From assembly GCA_032718475.1 (NCBI GenBank), contig JAUCBJ010006312.1, positions 1-22,560 of the forward strand: a DNA stretch of 22,560 nucleotides. The letters are read 5' to 3'. Every line of letters starts with the position of its first letter. Within the stretch, counting starts at the first letter, position 1. Below are positions 9,799 through 19,444 of this stretch, in pieces. Both the position numbers and the translations under genes were made by a program. The notes below the pieces were generated by a model. The model did no database searches and was not told the origin of the DNA. It was given only the letters and a program-made list of their open reading frames with translations. The stretch is from Nemertoderma westbladi (lineage: Eukaryota; Xenacoelomorpha; Nemertodermatida; Nemertodermatidae).

Positions 9799-10931
9799 CT
9801 TAATGTAATATAAATAATAAAGGTAATGTTTAGTAGTAGTAAACAACTACACGCCCAGAGAGAATACGCACTATAAATATATAACAGATAAATACAATAT
9901 AACGAATATAGTTTTGGCTATAGCTGTAATAGTCGGGGACAGTCAAGACGTGTAAGAACGTCGTAGAGTAGCAATTATAAATAAATTAAATATAACGCAC
10001 AAATCGTCGTACAGGTAGGAATGTTTTATATAATATGACCAAGTCGTAAAAGATTTACTTTCAGTTTCAAACTCCTAGCAATTCCATACTAGAGGGTTTA
10101 GTTAGTTATTTAAATAAGCCTCTATCAGCAGCACAATGATAAAAAAATCGTCGTACAGGTAGGAATGTTTTATATAATATGACCAAGTCGTAAAAGATTT
10201 ACTTTCAGTTTCAAACTCCTAGCAATTCCATACTAGAGGGTTTAGTTAGTTATTTAAATAAGCCTCTATCAGCAGCACAATGATAAAAAAATCGTCGTAC
10301 AGGTAGGATTGTTTTATATAATATGACCAAGTCGTAAAAGATTTACTTTCAGTTTCAAACTCCTAGCAATTCCATACTAGAGGGTTTAGTTAGTTATTTA
10401 AATAAGCCTCTATCAGCAGCACCAATGATAAAAAAAATCGTCGTACAATGTAGCGAAGAGCTAGAATGGGGACGCGAGTTATTTCGGTATAAAGTGATAG
10501 TCCTCTCCATGAGATGGACCATCTCTTGGAGGATGGGGAGGGGGATGCTTCTATTACAATATTACTGTGTTTCTAATTGTCCATCCATTCTGTACGTACG
10601 AAGAAACACATTAAGATAGATTAGGAATTATTTATGTACATTTATTGATAAAACCTAATTTTTTTTCAAATTCCTGATGCCGGCAGTAGTTTGCCTTTTT
10701 CAAATGCTCCTGTCTGCGTACAGTACAAGGAATAACTAACAACTAATCCGGTACGTAATTGGTATCAGTTTGGTACCCGGAGTTTCTAACTTTCCGGTCA
10801 CTTATTAATAATTAATGTGGCCGGAATTAAAGTCACCCATTTCTTTGCTAGAAGTTTGAGAAATGTATTAATTAAGGGATATAGAGACACAGGAGTGTAT
10901 TTCTAGTACATAGGATTGAATATTACTGTAC
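9799..10931 (-). other. Intron B-C (1,133 bp)
   Basis: It is bounded on the minus strand by the donor AACCAG|GTACAG (10932/10931) and the acceptor TTACATTAAG (9799). Both sides are phase 0, so exon B continues directly into exon C. It is AT-rich and contains the 144-bp triplicated repeat. No coding sequence was recognised. Confidence 0.75.
10001..10443. repeat. 144-bp tandem repeat, three copies plus a partial fourth
   Basis: The block beginning AAATCGTCGTACAGGTAGGA recurs with starts near 10001, 10145 and 10289. A fourth truncated start is near 10435, where the sequence diverges after TCGTCGTACA. Copies are almost identical (I noticed GGAATG against GGATTG), so the duplication is recent. 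It lies inside the B-C intron. Confidence 0.95.
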
Positions 10932-11567
10932 CTGGTTCACATTAAATATACTCGGCATGGAATTTATATTATCCTTGCCGAGTTCGCCGCTCGCGAATTG
11001 CACTTCTTCCGTCGTAATGGGTTGCGTTTTACTCCGTCGGAGACTTTCCTCCCTGTGGAGTCGTCGATGGCGGACTGGCCCTTTGGGACACGGAATGAAT
11101 CCGCAGACCGAGTTGTCGGGCAGCCCGTCGTCGTGGGGCGGCCGGTCGGGCTGGGCCCGGGACGGGGGCGGCCGCGTCGACGAGTTGCCCCGACGGAGTA
11201 CCGGGGGCATCCGGGGCGTCGCCTCCACCTCGAGCTCGGTCCCGGGCACCGAGGCGCGCCGTTTCCGATGCTTCCGCGCGCCGCGGTTCGCCAGCCACGC
11301 GGCGGACTGCGAGAGTCGCGTCATTATCGCCTCGTCGCTCTCGGGTTCGCCTCGGTCGAGGAGTCGGTTTAGTTTCTCCTCCAAGGCCGCGTAGATCCCC
11401 CGGTCGATGGGCGTCCGGAGCGGGCTGAATGTCCGAGTCCGGCGGTACCGCTCCGCTGTCGGACGCAACTTGCAGCTCTCCGCGGAATTGGCGCGTCTGC
11501 GATTGTTTTCTGCGCCAGAAATCGCTTTCTTTCGTAATATAAATTCAGGTAGATCTGGTTTCTTTAC
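10932..11567 (-). CDS. Exon B of the large scaffold gene (212 codons)
   Basis: On the minus strand the acceptor GATATTTTTAG precedes 11567 and the donor CAG|GTACAG follows 10932. The exon is exactly 636 bases, phase 0 at both ends, and opens with VKKPDLPEFILRKK. No ATG is used at the left end, because the frame enters through the acceptor. Features include a predicted helix (ALEEKLNRLLDRGEPESDE, about codons 62-80), a second helix with SQSAAWLANRGARKHRKRR, a Pro/Arg-rich stretch, and TQPIT at codons 181-185. That is the first of the three TQP[IV]T cassettes in the gene. The composition is basic and low-complexity with high GC, like exon C. It joins C in phase, which is the main evidence that the two belong to one protein. 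Confidence 0.85.
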
Positions 11568-13391
11568 CTAAAAATATCCACAAACAAAAATTATTAACTT
11601 AAAATTAATGGAGAAGTTTGGAATACAATATAAATTGTCCAACGGATTGTCCAAAATTGTCCATTGTAGAATGGAATGGGTAGGCCTATACACACCTATT
11701 ATTTACCTCCTCCACGGCATCATTTACTAATTGAACACATTTATTTAATTTATTTACACATTAAAATAAAGGAAGAAAAGTATTAGTTAGTAGTACCATT
11801 TGTAACGAACTTACTAGTATTAGTATTTGGAACTAGACAGATTGTTTAAGCAGATAGCTAGTTTATAGGCAGATAGCTAGTTATTTTTCATTAGCTTGTT
11901 TAAAAATATAAAAAATAAACCCCTACACTCTAAAAACACCTCTAAAAAATATAAGAAAAAGCTCTTAGTAAAATATCACTAACATGATTATTAACGGTAA
12001 CTAATGATGTTGAACACTAATTTAATTTATTAATTATTCATTAATTTAATATTAATATTACCTTAATATTTAATGTTCTAGAATATTAAATATTTGTTCT
12101 AGAACATTCATAATTTTTAAATTAATAGCTACCATGTTCTAGAACATTTTCCAATATAAAATGCATAAACTAGCTAGTATGAAATATTTGGTTGGTGTTG
12201 GGGTGTACGCATACCGCACTAGTACCAATTCACAATGATATCAAAAATAAAAATATGACATATTTCTATAATACTAGCTAGCACAGAATAATCAGACTCT
12301 CCATCGACCTCTAAAATAAAGGGAAATTCAGAGTAGTGGAGTAATAATGTTAAAAGTTTGGAATATAGACATTCATAAAATTATGTGGTTGAAAGTAGAA
12401 GGGGAACACCAACACACTAACATAGGCCTACATTAAAGGTAACAGTTCCGTATAGCACTACATTTTTATAACATAAATCATTGTTACCAAAGGCAACATT
12501 GTAGAGTTCTAGAACAAATTATTAATATTATACACTATTTTAGAATATAAATAAAATAAAAAATATAATGTTCTAGAACATATAGCTAGTTATTTTTCAA
12601 ATTTAACATTGATAGTACCGGTATTTAAAAAAATAATCAAAAAATTTGAGGTTCGAAATGCACAGAAGTCAAAATAAGAATAAGGTCCGGAGAAAAATAA
12701 GGAGGAGTGAGGAGTGCATTAAACCACGAAGATAAATTTACCGAAAAACTGACAGAATACATGTGGAGGCGACAGATAAGAACGAATTCCATGAGATATT
12801 AAAGGCCAACAAAAGCCAATACCCAATGGATAAATAAACTAATTAGTTACATCGGTATACAAAAACTTTATAATCACTACTAATTTAAATGTATTCAGAA
12901 ATTTATTTAAAAATGTATTTTTTTATAAATTTACTAGGTATTTTAAAATTAAAAAAAACTAGCTACACGTTCTAGGACATTATATTTTTTGTGAAACAAA
13001 AAATATAGTGAAACAAAGTTATGTTAATGAAGTAAATTAGGTTTAGGAAAGTAAATATCCCAATATTTACTTTATGTATATATGGAACGTACCGGAATAT
13101 TATTATTAGGATTCGATAAATTTCGGTTTTAGATTTTTGCAGAATTCCAAAAATAGCAACGGTATACAGCCATAGTTTTTACGGTTCATATAATAATTAT
13201 TTCTGCGTATAACAACGTAGAACAGACAATGTTAGGTTATAATACAATTTAGCTATCTATCCCTGAAAATTCGGTTTCAATCAATCATGTTACAAATTGT
13301 TACGGTAGTTGCAAATTCATAGCTGTTAAATTATATTTACTATTTTAATTTCTATGGAAACGATAAGTGTAATTAATTAATTAAACTCTAA
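11568..13391 (-). other. Left part of the A-B intron: AT-rich, non-coding
   Basis: I see no exon here. Recognisable structure is limited to a direct duplication GCAGATAGCTAGTT near 11850-11885 and the cluster of TTCTAGAA palindromes at 12076-12578. A/T runs are frequent. Confidence 0.6.
12076..12578. promoter_or_regulatory. Cluster of five TTCTAGAA palindromes, heat-shock-element-like
   Basis: Perfect TTCTAGAA occurs at 12076-12083, 12097-12104, 12137-12144, 12507-12514 and 12571-12578. TTCnnGAA is the inverted pair of the heat shock factor site, and 12097-12109 extends to TTCnnGAAnnTTC, the three-pentamer form. Most copies share the wider GTTCTAGAACA context, which argues for a shared origin. 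Regulatory function is inference; the sites may simply be relics of an AT-rich repeat. Confidence 0.3.
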
Positions 13392-15002
13392 TGGGAGAAG
13401 GGGAGTGTTGGGTGACATAGTGGGAGAAGGGGAGTGTTAGGTGACATAGTGGGAGAAGGGGAGTGTTGGGTGACATAGTGGGAGAAGGGGAGTGTTGGGT
13501 GACATAGTGGGAGAAGGGGAGTGTTGGGTGACATAGTGGGAGAAGGGGAGTGTTGGGTGACATAGTGGGAGAAGGGGAGTGTTGGGTGACATAGTGAGAG
13601 AAGGGGAGTGTTGGGTGACATAGTGGGAGAAGGGGAGTGTTGGGTGACATAGTGGGAGAAGGGGAGTGGTGGGTGACATAGTGGGAGAAGGGGAGTGTTG
13701 GGTGACATAGTGGAAGAAGGGGAGTGTTGGGTGACATAGTGGGAAAAGGGGAGTGTTGGGTGACATAGTGGGGGAAGGGGAGTGTTGGGTGACATAGTGG
13801 GAGAAGGGGAGTGTTGGGTGAAATAGTGGGAGAAGGGGAGTGTTGGGTGACATAGTGGGAAAAAGGGAGTGTTGGGTGACATAGTGGGAGAAGGGGAGTG
13901 TTGGGTGACATAGTGGGAGAAGGGGAGTGTTGGGTGACATAGTGGGAGAAGAGGAGTGTTGGGTGACAGTGGGAGAAGGGGAGTGTTGGGTGACATAGTG
14001 GGAGAAGGGGAGTGTTGGGTGACATAGTGGGAGAAGGGGAGTGTTGGGTGACATAGTGGGAGAAGGGGAGTGTTGGGTGACATAGTGGGAGAAGGGGAGT
14101 GGTGGGTGACATAGTGGGAGAAGGGGAGTGTTGGGTGACATAGTGGGAGAAGGGGAGTGTTGGGTGACAGTGGGAGAAGGGGAGTGTTGGGTGACATAGT
14201 GGGAGAAGGGGAGTGTTGGGTGACATAGTGGGAGAAGGGGAGTGTTGGGTGACATAGTGGGAGAAGGGGAGTGTTGGGTGACATAGTGGGAGAAGGGGAG
14301 TGTTGGGTGACATAGTGGGAGAAGGGGAGTGTTGGGTGACATAGTGGGAGAAGGGGAGTGTTGGGTGACATAGTGGGAGAAGGGGAGTGTTGGGTGACAT
14401 AGTGAGAGAAGGGGAGTGTTGGGTGACATAGTGGGAGAAGGGGAGTGTTGGGTGACATAGTGAGAGAAGGGGAGTGTTGGGTGACATAGTGGGAGAAGGG
14501 GAGTGTTGGGTGACATAGTGGGCGAAGGGGAGTGTTGGGTGACATAGTGGGAGAAGGGGAGTGTTGGGTGACATAGTGGGAGAAGGGGAGTGTTGGGTGA
14601 AATAGTGGGAGAAGGGGAGTGTTGGGTGACAAAGTAAGAGAAGAGGAGTGTTGGGTGACAGTGGGAGAATGTGTGTGTTGGGTAACATAGTGGGAGAAGG
14701 GGAGTATTGGGTGACATAGTGGGAGAAGGGGAGTGTTGGGTGACATAGTGGGAGAAGGGGAGTGTTGGGTGACATAGTGGGAGAAGGGGAGTGTTGGGTG
14801 AAATAGTGGGAGAAGGGGAGTGTTGGGTGAAATAGTGGGAGAAGGGGAGTGTTGGGTGAAATAGTGGGAGAAGGGGAGTGTTGGGTGACATAGTGGGAGA
14901 AGGGGAGTGTTGGGTGAAATAGTGGGAGAAGGGGAGTGTTGGGTGAAATAGTGGGAGAAGGGGAGTGTTGGGTGACATAGTTGGAGAAGGGGAGTGTTGG
15001 GT
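13392..15002. repeat. 29-bp G-rich minisatellite, about 55 units
   Basis: The plus-strand unit is GGGAGAAGGGGAGTGTTGGG followed by TGACATAGT, a 29-bp period. Some units are 27 bp (TGACAGT), for example at about 13966, 14168 and 14659. Plus-strand units are purine-rich with three or four G-runs; the gene-sense strand is therefore pyrimidine-rich. Units near 14630-14690 are the most diverged. The array lies in the A-B intron. It is free of stops in all three minus-strand frames, which creates long artefactual open frames. Confidence 0.97.
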
Positions 15003-15708
15003 AAATTAACAACTGTTTAAATTAATTTTACTTTTACTAAATGGAAACAAATTAGCTACAACAATATAATATTATTATACCTACCGAATTCATATCCTCA
15101 ATATTTGGTTAGGCACGGGGTTGACAAATACTAATTACAAACAATCACTGCAATACTGACATTAAAAGACAGTCTAAAAGAAAAACAGTTGAATAACGCA
15201 AAACGCAATCAATTCTGGTCTCAACCATTATGGAAAAAAAATAGTCTTTCGGAAATTGGCGTGTCCAAAGGAAGAAATATATTGCCATGTTATTGTCCAT
15301 TGCAATCCCAGACCAGTATATTGAAGGGATAACCAAAACAATACACTTAGGAACAATGAAGAAATAAAAAATATTTAGTGCGTAAATAAAGAATAAAAAT
15401 TGAATAAAAAATATAATTAATTAATTAATTTGCAATTAATTAAAATTTAATATTTATTTCAACATTGTATGTAATTCATGACAACTGCATTATTATAGCA
15501 TTTAATAGATTTCTATTTACACTGAAACCGGTTGAATATAATATAACATGCCACGACAGCTACCTAACAATAACATAGGCGCGGCAATAACAAATCGAAT
15601 GTTCATAACCGGAAAAAAATGTTCGCAATTATCATGAAAATAGCGAAAGCAAAATAAAATCTAGCTCTATATATTCCAGATTAAATTGACAGGTTTAATC
15701 TTACTTAC
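15003..15708. other. Non-coding AT-rich intron sequence
   Basis: No gene or repeat family was recognised. There is a short AATTAATTAATTAATT low-complexity patch near 15416-15430. Confidence 0.5.
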
Positions 15709-15954
15709 AAGCCTCGGCCATCCGGAGTTCTACACGGCCAATCAACACCTAAGTAACACGGATGGCAAAGAGGCTTAGGAAGCTGATGATGTTATGTCTG
15801 AGGCTTGAAATATTATGGTGATACGGCGACGACCTTCTTAAACTAACGAATTATTTGACACCGTAGTCGGGGGTTCGGTTATTAGAGCGGCGTGATTGAC
15901 ACAGACGCCGCGAGAGGCAATATAGTGAAGAGGCGTAGAAACCCCATGACGTCA
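15709..15954 (-). promoter_or_regulatory. Candidate internal promoter and alternative first exon
   Basis: This GC-richer patch sits inside the AT-rich intron. It contains a perfect cAMP-response element TGACGTCA at 15947-15954. Downstream on the minus strand come a TATATTG-like stretch (about 15925) and an inverted CCAAT box (15742-15738). Then an ATG (15721-15719) reads Met-Ala-Glu-Ala plus one base before a strong donor GCTT|GTAAGT at 15709/15708. The one-base phase does not fit exon B, which starts in phase 0. The exon would therefore be non-coding or would need another exon that I cannot see. Motif-based inference only. Confidence 0.3.
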
Positions 15955-16304
15955 CTATGTGGCAAAAGCAGACGCACAGCGTGGCAACATAAATCAAATA
16001 CACAGAAAGGGAAATAAAGAAATACCAACGCGTTAAGGTAAATATATTTTAAATATGTTTGGGCTGCCCCAGAGTCCAGTCCGGGTTTCCAATCAAATCA
16101 ACAAATCTCGCTAAATTGCATTGGATTTAGAGTTTATCCAACATGTTGTGATTCGAAATGTTGTTACTCCTAAACTAAATTCAATTAACTAAAACGTATG
16201 AATATAAAGTGAATGTTTAATAGAAAGATTGGGTTTATTTATATAAACTAAAAAAGGATTAACAGCCTACCACAGTGTAACCCACTCGAAGACGTCATAA
16301 CTAA

Positions 16305-16745
16305 TTCGTAACACTTTCTGTAAGTAACAAACCAGTAACACATCTATAACTCGCCCGTAACACTTTCTGTAACTCAAAACACTTGTGTAACTAACCCGTA
16401 ACACGTCTGTAACTCACCAGTAACACATCTATAACTCGCCCGTAACACTTTCTGTAACTCACCCGTAACACTTCTGTAACTAACCCGTAACACTTCTGTA
16501 ACTCACCAGTAACACATCTATAACTCGCCCGTAACACTTTCTGTAACTCAAAACACTTGTGTAACTAACCCGTAACACGTCTGTAACTCACCAGTAACAC
16601 ATCTATAACTCGCCCGTAACACTTTCTGTAACTCACCCGTAACACTTCTGTAACTAACCCGTAACACTTTCTGTAACTCACCCGTAACACTTCTGTAACT
16701 AACCCGTAACACTTTCTGTAACTCACCCGGAACACTTGTGTAACT
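16305..16745. repeat. 22-bp minisatellite, left block, about 20 units
   Basis: Plus-strand units are variants of CTGTAACTCACCCGTAACAC plus two or three bases, about 22 bp. Alternating sub-variants (ACTAACCCG, ACTCGCCCG, ACTCACCAG) occur. The longer 28-bp form with CCCCCA, dominant in the right block, is absent here. The block belongs to the same array as 20376-22196 and is separated from it by the Penelope-like element. Confidence 0.93.
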
Positions 16746-16771
16746 ATTGGAGTAGAAGCTTGAAAATCCAA

Positions 16772-16988
16772 TAATAAAGAGTTAATTGTATTATATTTAT
16801 TAATCAAGCACGTTGAGTAAAAACCTTACCGGTAGGTATGTCAGTGTCAAAGTATGTAAAAAACTAAAAAGCAACAAGACCTAGTAGACGTTGCATGCAA
16901 TCAGTGATCAGCTGACAGCAGCCAGCTGATCGGTAGGTTTCGCCCCGGAACTGGAGGCATTCTCAGGAGGCCAAGCCAGGAAATGTAG
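16772..16988 (+). repeat. Left terminal inverted repeat of the Penelope-like element
   Basis: It starts TAATAAAGAGTTAATTGTAT and ends GGAAATGTAG. Its reverse complement matches 20162-20375 apart from a few substitutions and an extra TAG in CCTAGTAGACG. Confidence 0.95.
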
Positions 16989-17358
16989 CCTGCTATTTGA
17001 AATAATGTGCCTGCTGTTGTAGATGCTGTCTCTACAACGGCGCGTTATCTGAAGCAACAGGGTTTGATTGCTGTGCCGTTCGACAAGGGAATGGGTACTG
17101 CATTATGAAGAAGGAGTCGTACCTCGCCAGGGCGGATGCGCTCATCGCCGACCCGACCAAGTGTGGTCCCCCTCCCGGTCGACCCAGTGAGCTGTTAAGA
17201 TAGATATCTACCGTCGGAGGGCGGAGGTTATTCGTGACGAGGTCATCAGTATTGTGGGGAAGGAGAATAAGGAACTCCGAGCAAGGCTATTGCCTCGCAA
17301 GGATACCACTCCGCCAAGGCTGTATGGCATTGCCAAGGTACATAAAGCTGGTGTCCCA

Positions 17359-17376
17359 CCCCCCCCCCCCCCCCCC
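17359..17376. repeat. Mononucleotide run C18 inside the reverse transcriptase
   Basis: Eighteen C follow GTGTCCCA at the point in the reverse transcriptase where a short Pro-containing motif is expected. It looks like slippage expansion of an original proline codon run. Confidence 0.9.
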
Positions 17377-17643
17377 ATAACTTCTATGCCCGGCAGCATT
17401 TACCATCCTGTCGCTGGGTTTCTCAGAGACATGCTGGATGTGCTGCCTGAAGGCAAGATATCTACTAACAGTGCTGGGTCTGCCGATCGTCTCGCTGAAC
17501 TAGAGGTAGAACCCACGGACCGTCTCTACTCCCTGGACGTTGTGAGTTTATTCACTAACGTCCCACTGAGGGAGGCGGTGCAGCTTGCCAATTTATTCGT
17601 CTTATGCTGTTAGCCACTAAGGATGTCGTATTCCTAGATCACC

Positions 17644-17684
17644 ATGGCAACTACGTCTGTCAGAAAGATGGTGTCGCTATGTAG
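17644..17684 (+). repeat. 41-bp direct repeat, left copy (insertion-site duplication)
   Basis: It runs from ATGGCAACTACGTCTGTCAG to GTGTCGCTATGTAG. It matches 18948-18988 with a single difference (T against A in CGTC[T/A]GTCAG). It is the target-site duplication flanking the LINE fragment, within the reverse transcriptase segment GNYV..QKDGVAM. Confidence 0.9.
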
Positions 17685-18947
17685 CGAACTGGGAAGCTAT
17701 GGACTCATAGTGGACCCAGTGGTCAAAAGTCCCAGATAGACCATATTCTGTTTCGTAGGAAATACAGGAGCTCTATACAAGACTGTAATGCATTTACACT
17801 TCGACCCTTCTCCAGTGATCACCGCCTTATTGTGGCCAAGGTAAGACTTAGTCTGCGTGCTAGCAGAACAACGAAATCTGCCTTGCCGCGGCATGACTGG
17901 TCCTCTCTGTTGCAACAGCCAAGTGTGAGATCCAGCTTCACACTACAGCTGAGCAACAGGCACGAGGTTCTTGCCTCTGAGGCGGCAGATCACTGTGAGG
18001 GCTATACTGCCTTCACAGAAGCAGTTAAGTTAGAAGCTGCAGAAACAGTTCCTGTATACCCTCGAAACAGGAAAAGGGCCCCCTGGACTGACAACAAAAT
18101 TCAGAAGTGCCGAAATGACCTCTACAAGGCGCAGAAAGAGTCCCGACTCAAACAGACTACAGCGGCCAAGAATGCAGTTAAGGCTGCATCTAGGTCCCTG
18201 AACAGGCAGTACTCTGTTAATCTACAGGAGCTAATAAACAAACAGATTGATGCTATCAGTGATGCTGACGACAGCAGGCAATCATCCCAGGCATGGAAAT
18301 CGATCAACTTGCTTACTGGGCGGAAAAGCCAACCAACCACCAAGGTTAAGGCGGAATCACCAGCTGATCGCCTCAATGGTTGGAAGGCCCACTTTGAAAA
18401 GCTCCTCAATAATGACAGGGATAATAACTTCATATAATAACTTCATTCAGCCTGATAACTTCATAGAAGTAAAAGTGTCTGAGTGTGTACACCCAGATAT
18501 TCCCATTGGCGATATCTCCTTTGCAGAAGTGAAGGCTGCTGCAAAGAGCATTAAGACCAATCGTGCCAGTGGAATAGATGGTGTTCCCCCTGAGGTCTTT
18601 AAAATATCTGAGTGTTTAAAGCTCATCTATCCCATCATAGTAGACATGTATCGAACAACAAGAGTCCCACAAGAAATGAAAACAAATAAGTTGGTGCCAG
18701 TTCCCAAGAAGGGCAACCTAACACTCTATGGGTCTTTTCGGGGAATCTCATTGATCTCGATTGCTGCAAAGCCATACAATAGAATTATATTACATCGCAT
18801 CAGGGATCCCATTGAGAGACTGCTCCGTGGAAATCAGAATCGGTTCCGTAAATGTCGTGGGACCATGGAGCCCATTTTGGCACTTAGAAGGATAATTGAA
18901 GAATTATCAAAAAAGAAAGACGGGCATCTGGCTGTAGTTGCCATCAT
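17685..18947 (+). mobile_element. Truncated non-LTR (LINE, possibly RTE-like) fragment inserted in the Penelope-like element
   Basis: It opens in frame at 17685 inside an endonuclease/exonuclease/phosphatase domain: QIDHILFRRKYRSSIQD then SSDHRLIVAKVRLSLR, the C-terminal IDHI and SDHR motifs. It passes through a connector ending WKAHFEKLLNN. The reverse transcriptase fingers follow: RASGIDGVPPEVFK, VPVPKKGNL, FRGISLISIAAKPYNRI and LALRRIIEEL. It stops at HLAVVAI, before the catalytic palm. Both ends are therefore missing. A 13-bp tandem duplication (18421-18433 and 18434-18446) shifts the frame in the middle. The fragment is bracketed by 41-bp direct copies of Penelope-like sequence. Confidence 0.85.
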
Positions 18948-18988
18948 ATGGCAACTACGTCAGTCAGAAAGATGGTGTCGCTATGTAG
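18948..18988 (+). repeat. 41-bp direct repeat, right copy (insertion-site duplication)
   Basis: This is the second copy of 17644-17684. It ends in the same TAG stop, after which the Penelope-like reverse transcriptase resumes with SPFGPILANIFL. Confidence 0.9.
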
Positions 18989-19440
18989 TCTCCATTCGGC
19001 CCCATACTCGCCAACATCTTTCTGTCACAGTTCGACGAGAGGATCGCTGCGGGCACCAAACTCAGTGATAGGTACGTCGATGACGTATTTAGTGTTGGCA
19101 GTAACGACCCCACTGAAAAGTTGAGAGAGGTCAATGGAGGTCAATGCCCTCCATCCCAATCGTAGGTTTACCCTTGAGATGGAGGTGTAGGGCCGCTTGT
19201 CCTTTCTTGATTTGGTTGTCACTCGGGTTGACTATGCTCTTTCAATGGCGTGATATCGCAAGTCTACAGATACTGGGTTCGTTCTCAATGCCACTACGTG
19301 TGCCCCTGAGTCTTACAAACGCGGTGTAGTTCGTGGTATATTTCATCGCATCTTTAATGCCAGTTAGGGTGGGGATGGTTCACAACTCTATACCGCTATT
19401 GGGGATGCTAAGAATATTCTTAGCATAACCAATATACTGA
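18989..19440 (+). pseudogene. Penelope-type reverse transcriptase, 3' part with YVDD
   Basis: Immediately after an in-frame TAG the segment reads SPFGPILANIFLSQFDERI and reaches the catalytic motif RYVDDVF (YVDD codons at 19073-19084). It then shows FTLEMEV, SFLDLVVTRVDY and APESYKRGVVRGIFHRIF, typical of the distal palm and thumb. Several stops and at least one frameshift (near 19130-19145) break it, so no reverse transcriptase can be made. It is continuous with the 5' part across the LINE insertion. Confidence 0.85.
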
Positions 19441-19444
19441 TTCG

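Larger units (their letters stand above)
17044..17684 (+). pseudogene. Penelope-type reverse transcriptase, 5' part
   Basis: It begins with RYLKQQGLIAVPFDKGMG, resembling the start of Penelope reverse transcriptases, then shifts frame near 17097 and meets a TAG near 17198. The longest open piece carries LLPRKDTTPPRLYGIAKVHK and later LYSLDVVSLFTNVPLREAV (about 17280-17590), the fingers and palm motifs. A C18 run at 17359-17376 has replaced the usual residues after the KVHK motif, giving a polyproline and probably a changed frame. The frame then breaks near 17610, and the DHHGNYV region runs up to the LINE insertion. The amino-terminal part of a full element is missing or unrecognisable. Confidence 0.85.

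Noticed and set aside
9798-9846. Extending exon C upstream to a TTG start at 9846
   Set aside because: The extra residues are AT-rich, Tyr-rich and intron-like. An acceptor at 9799 in phase with exon B gives a better model, and TTG is not a credible start here.
10957-11394. Plus-strand open frames opposite exon B
   Set aside because: They are antisense shadows of exon B, which has good splice sites and phase continuity with exon C.
13381-15012. Three long overlapping minus-strand open frames (452-543 codons) rich in Pro, Ser, His and Leu
   Set aside because: They are the 29-bp minisatellite read in its three frames. The unit contains no stop, and the 29-base period rotates through all frames. 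There are no splice sites, domains or coding constraint.
16565-16807. 80-codon minus-strand frame with repeated Val-Ser-Tyr-Arg-Lys-Cys-Tyr-Gly
   Set aside because: It is the translation of the 22-bp minisatellite and does not reflect a protein.
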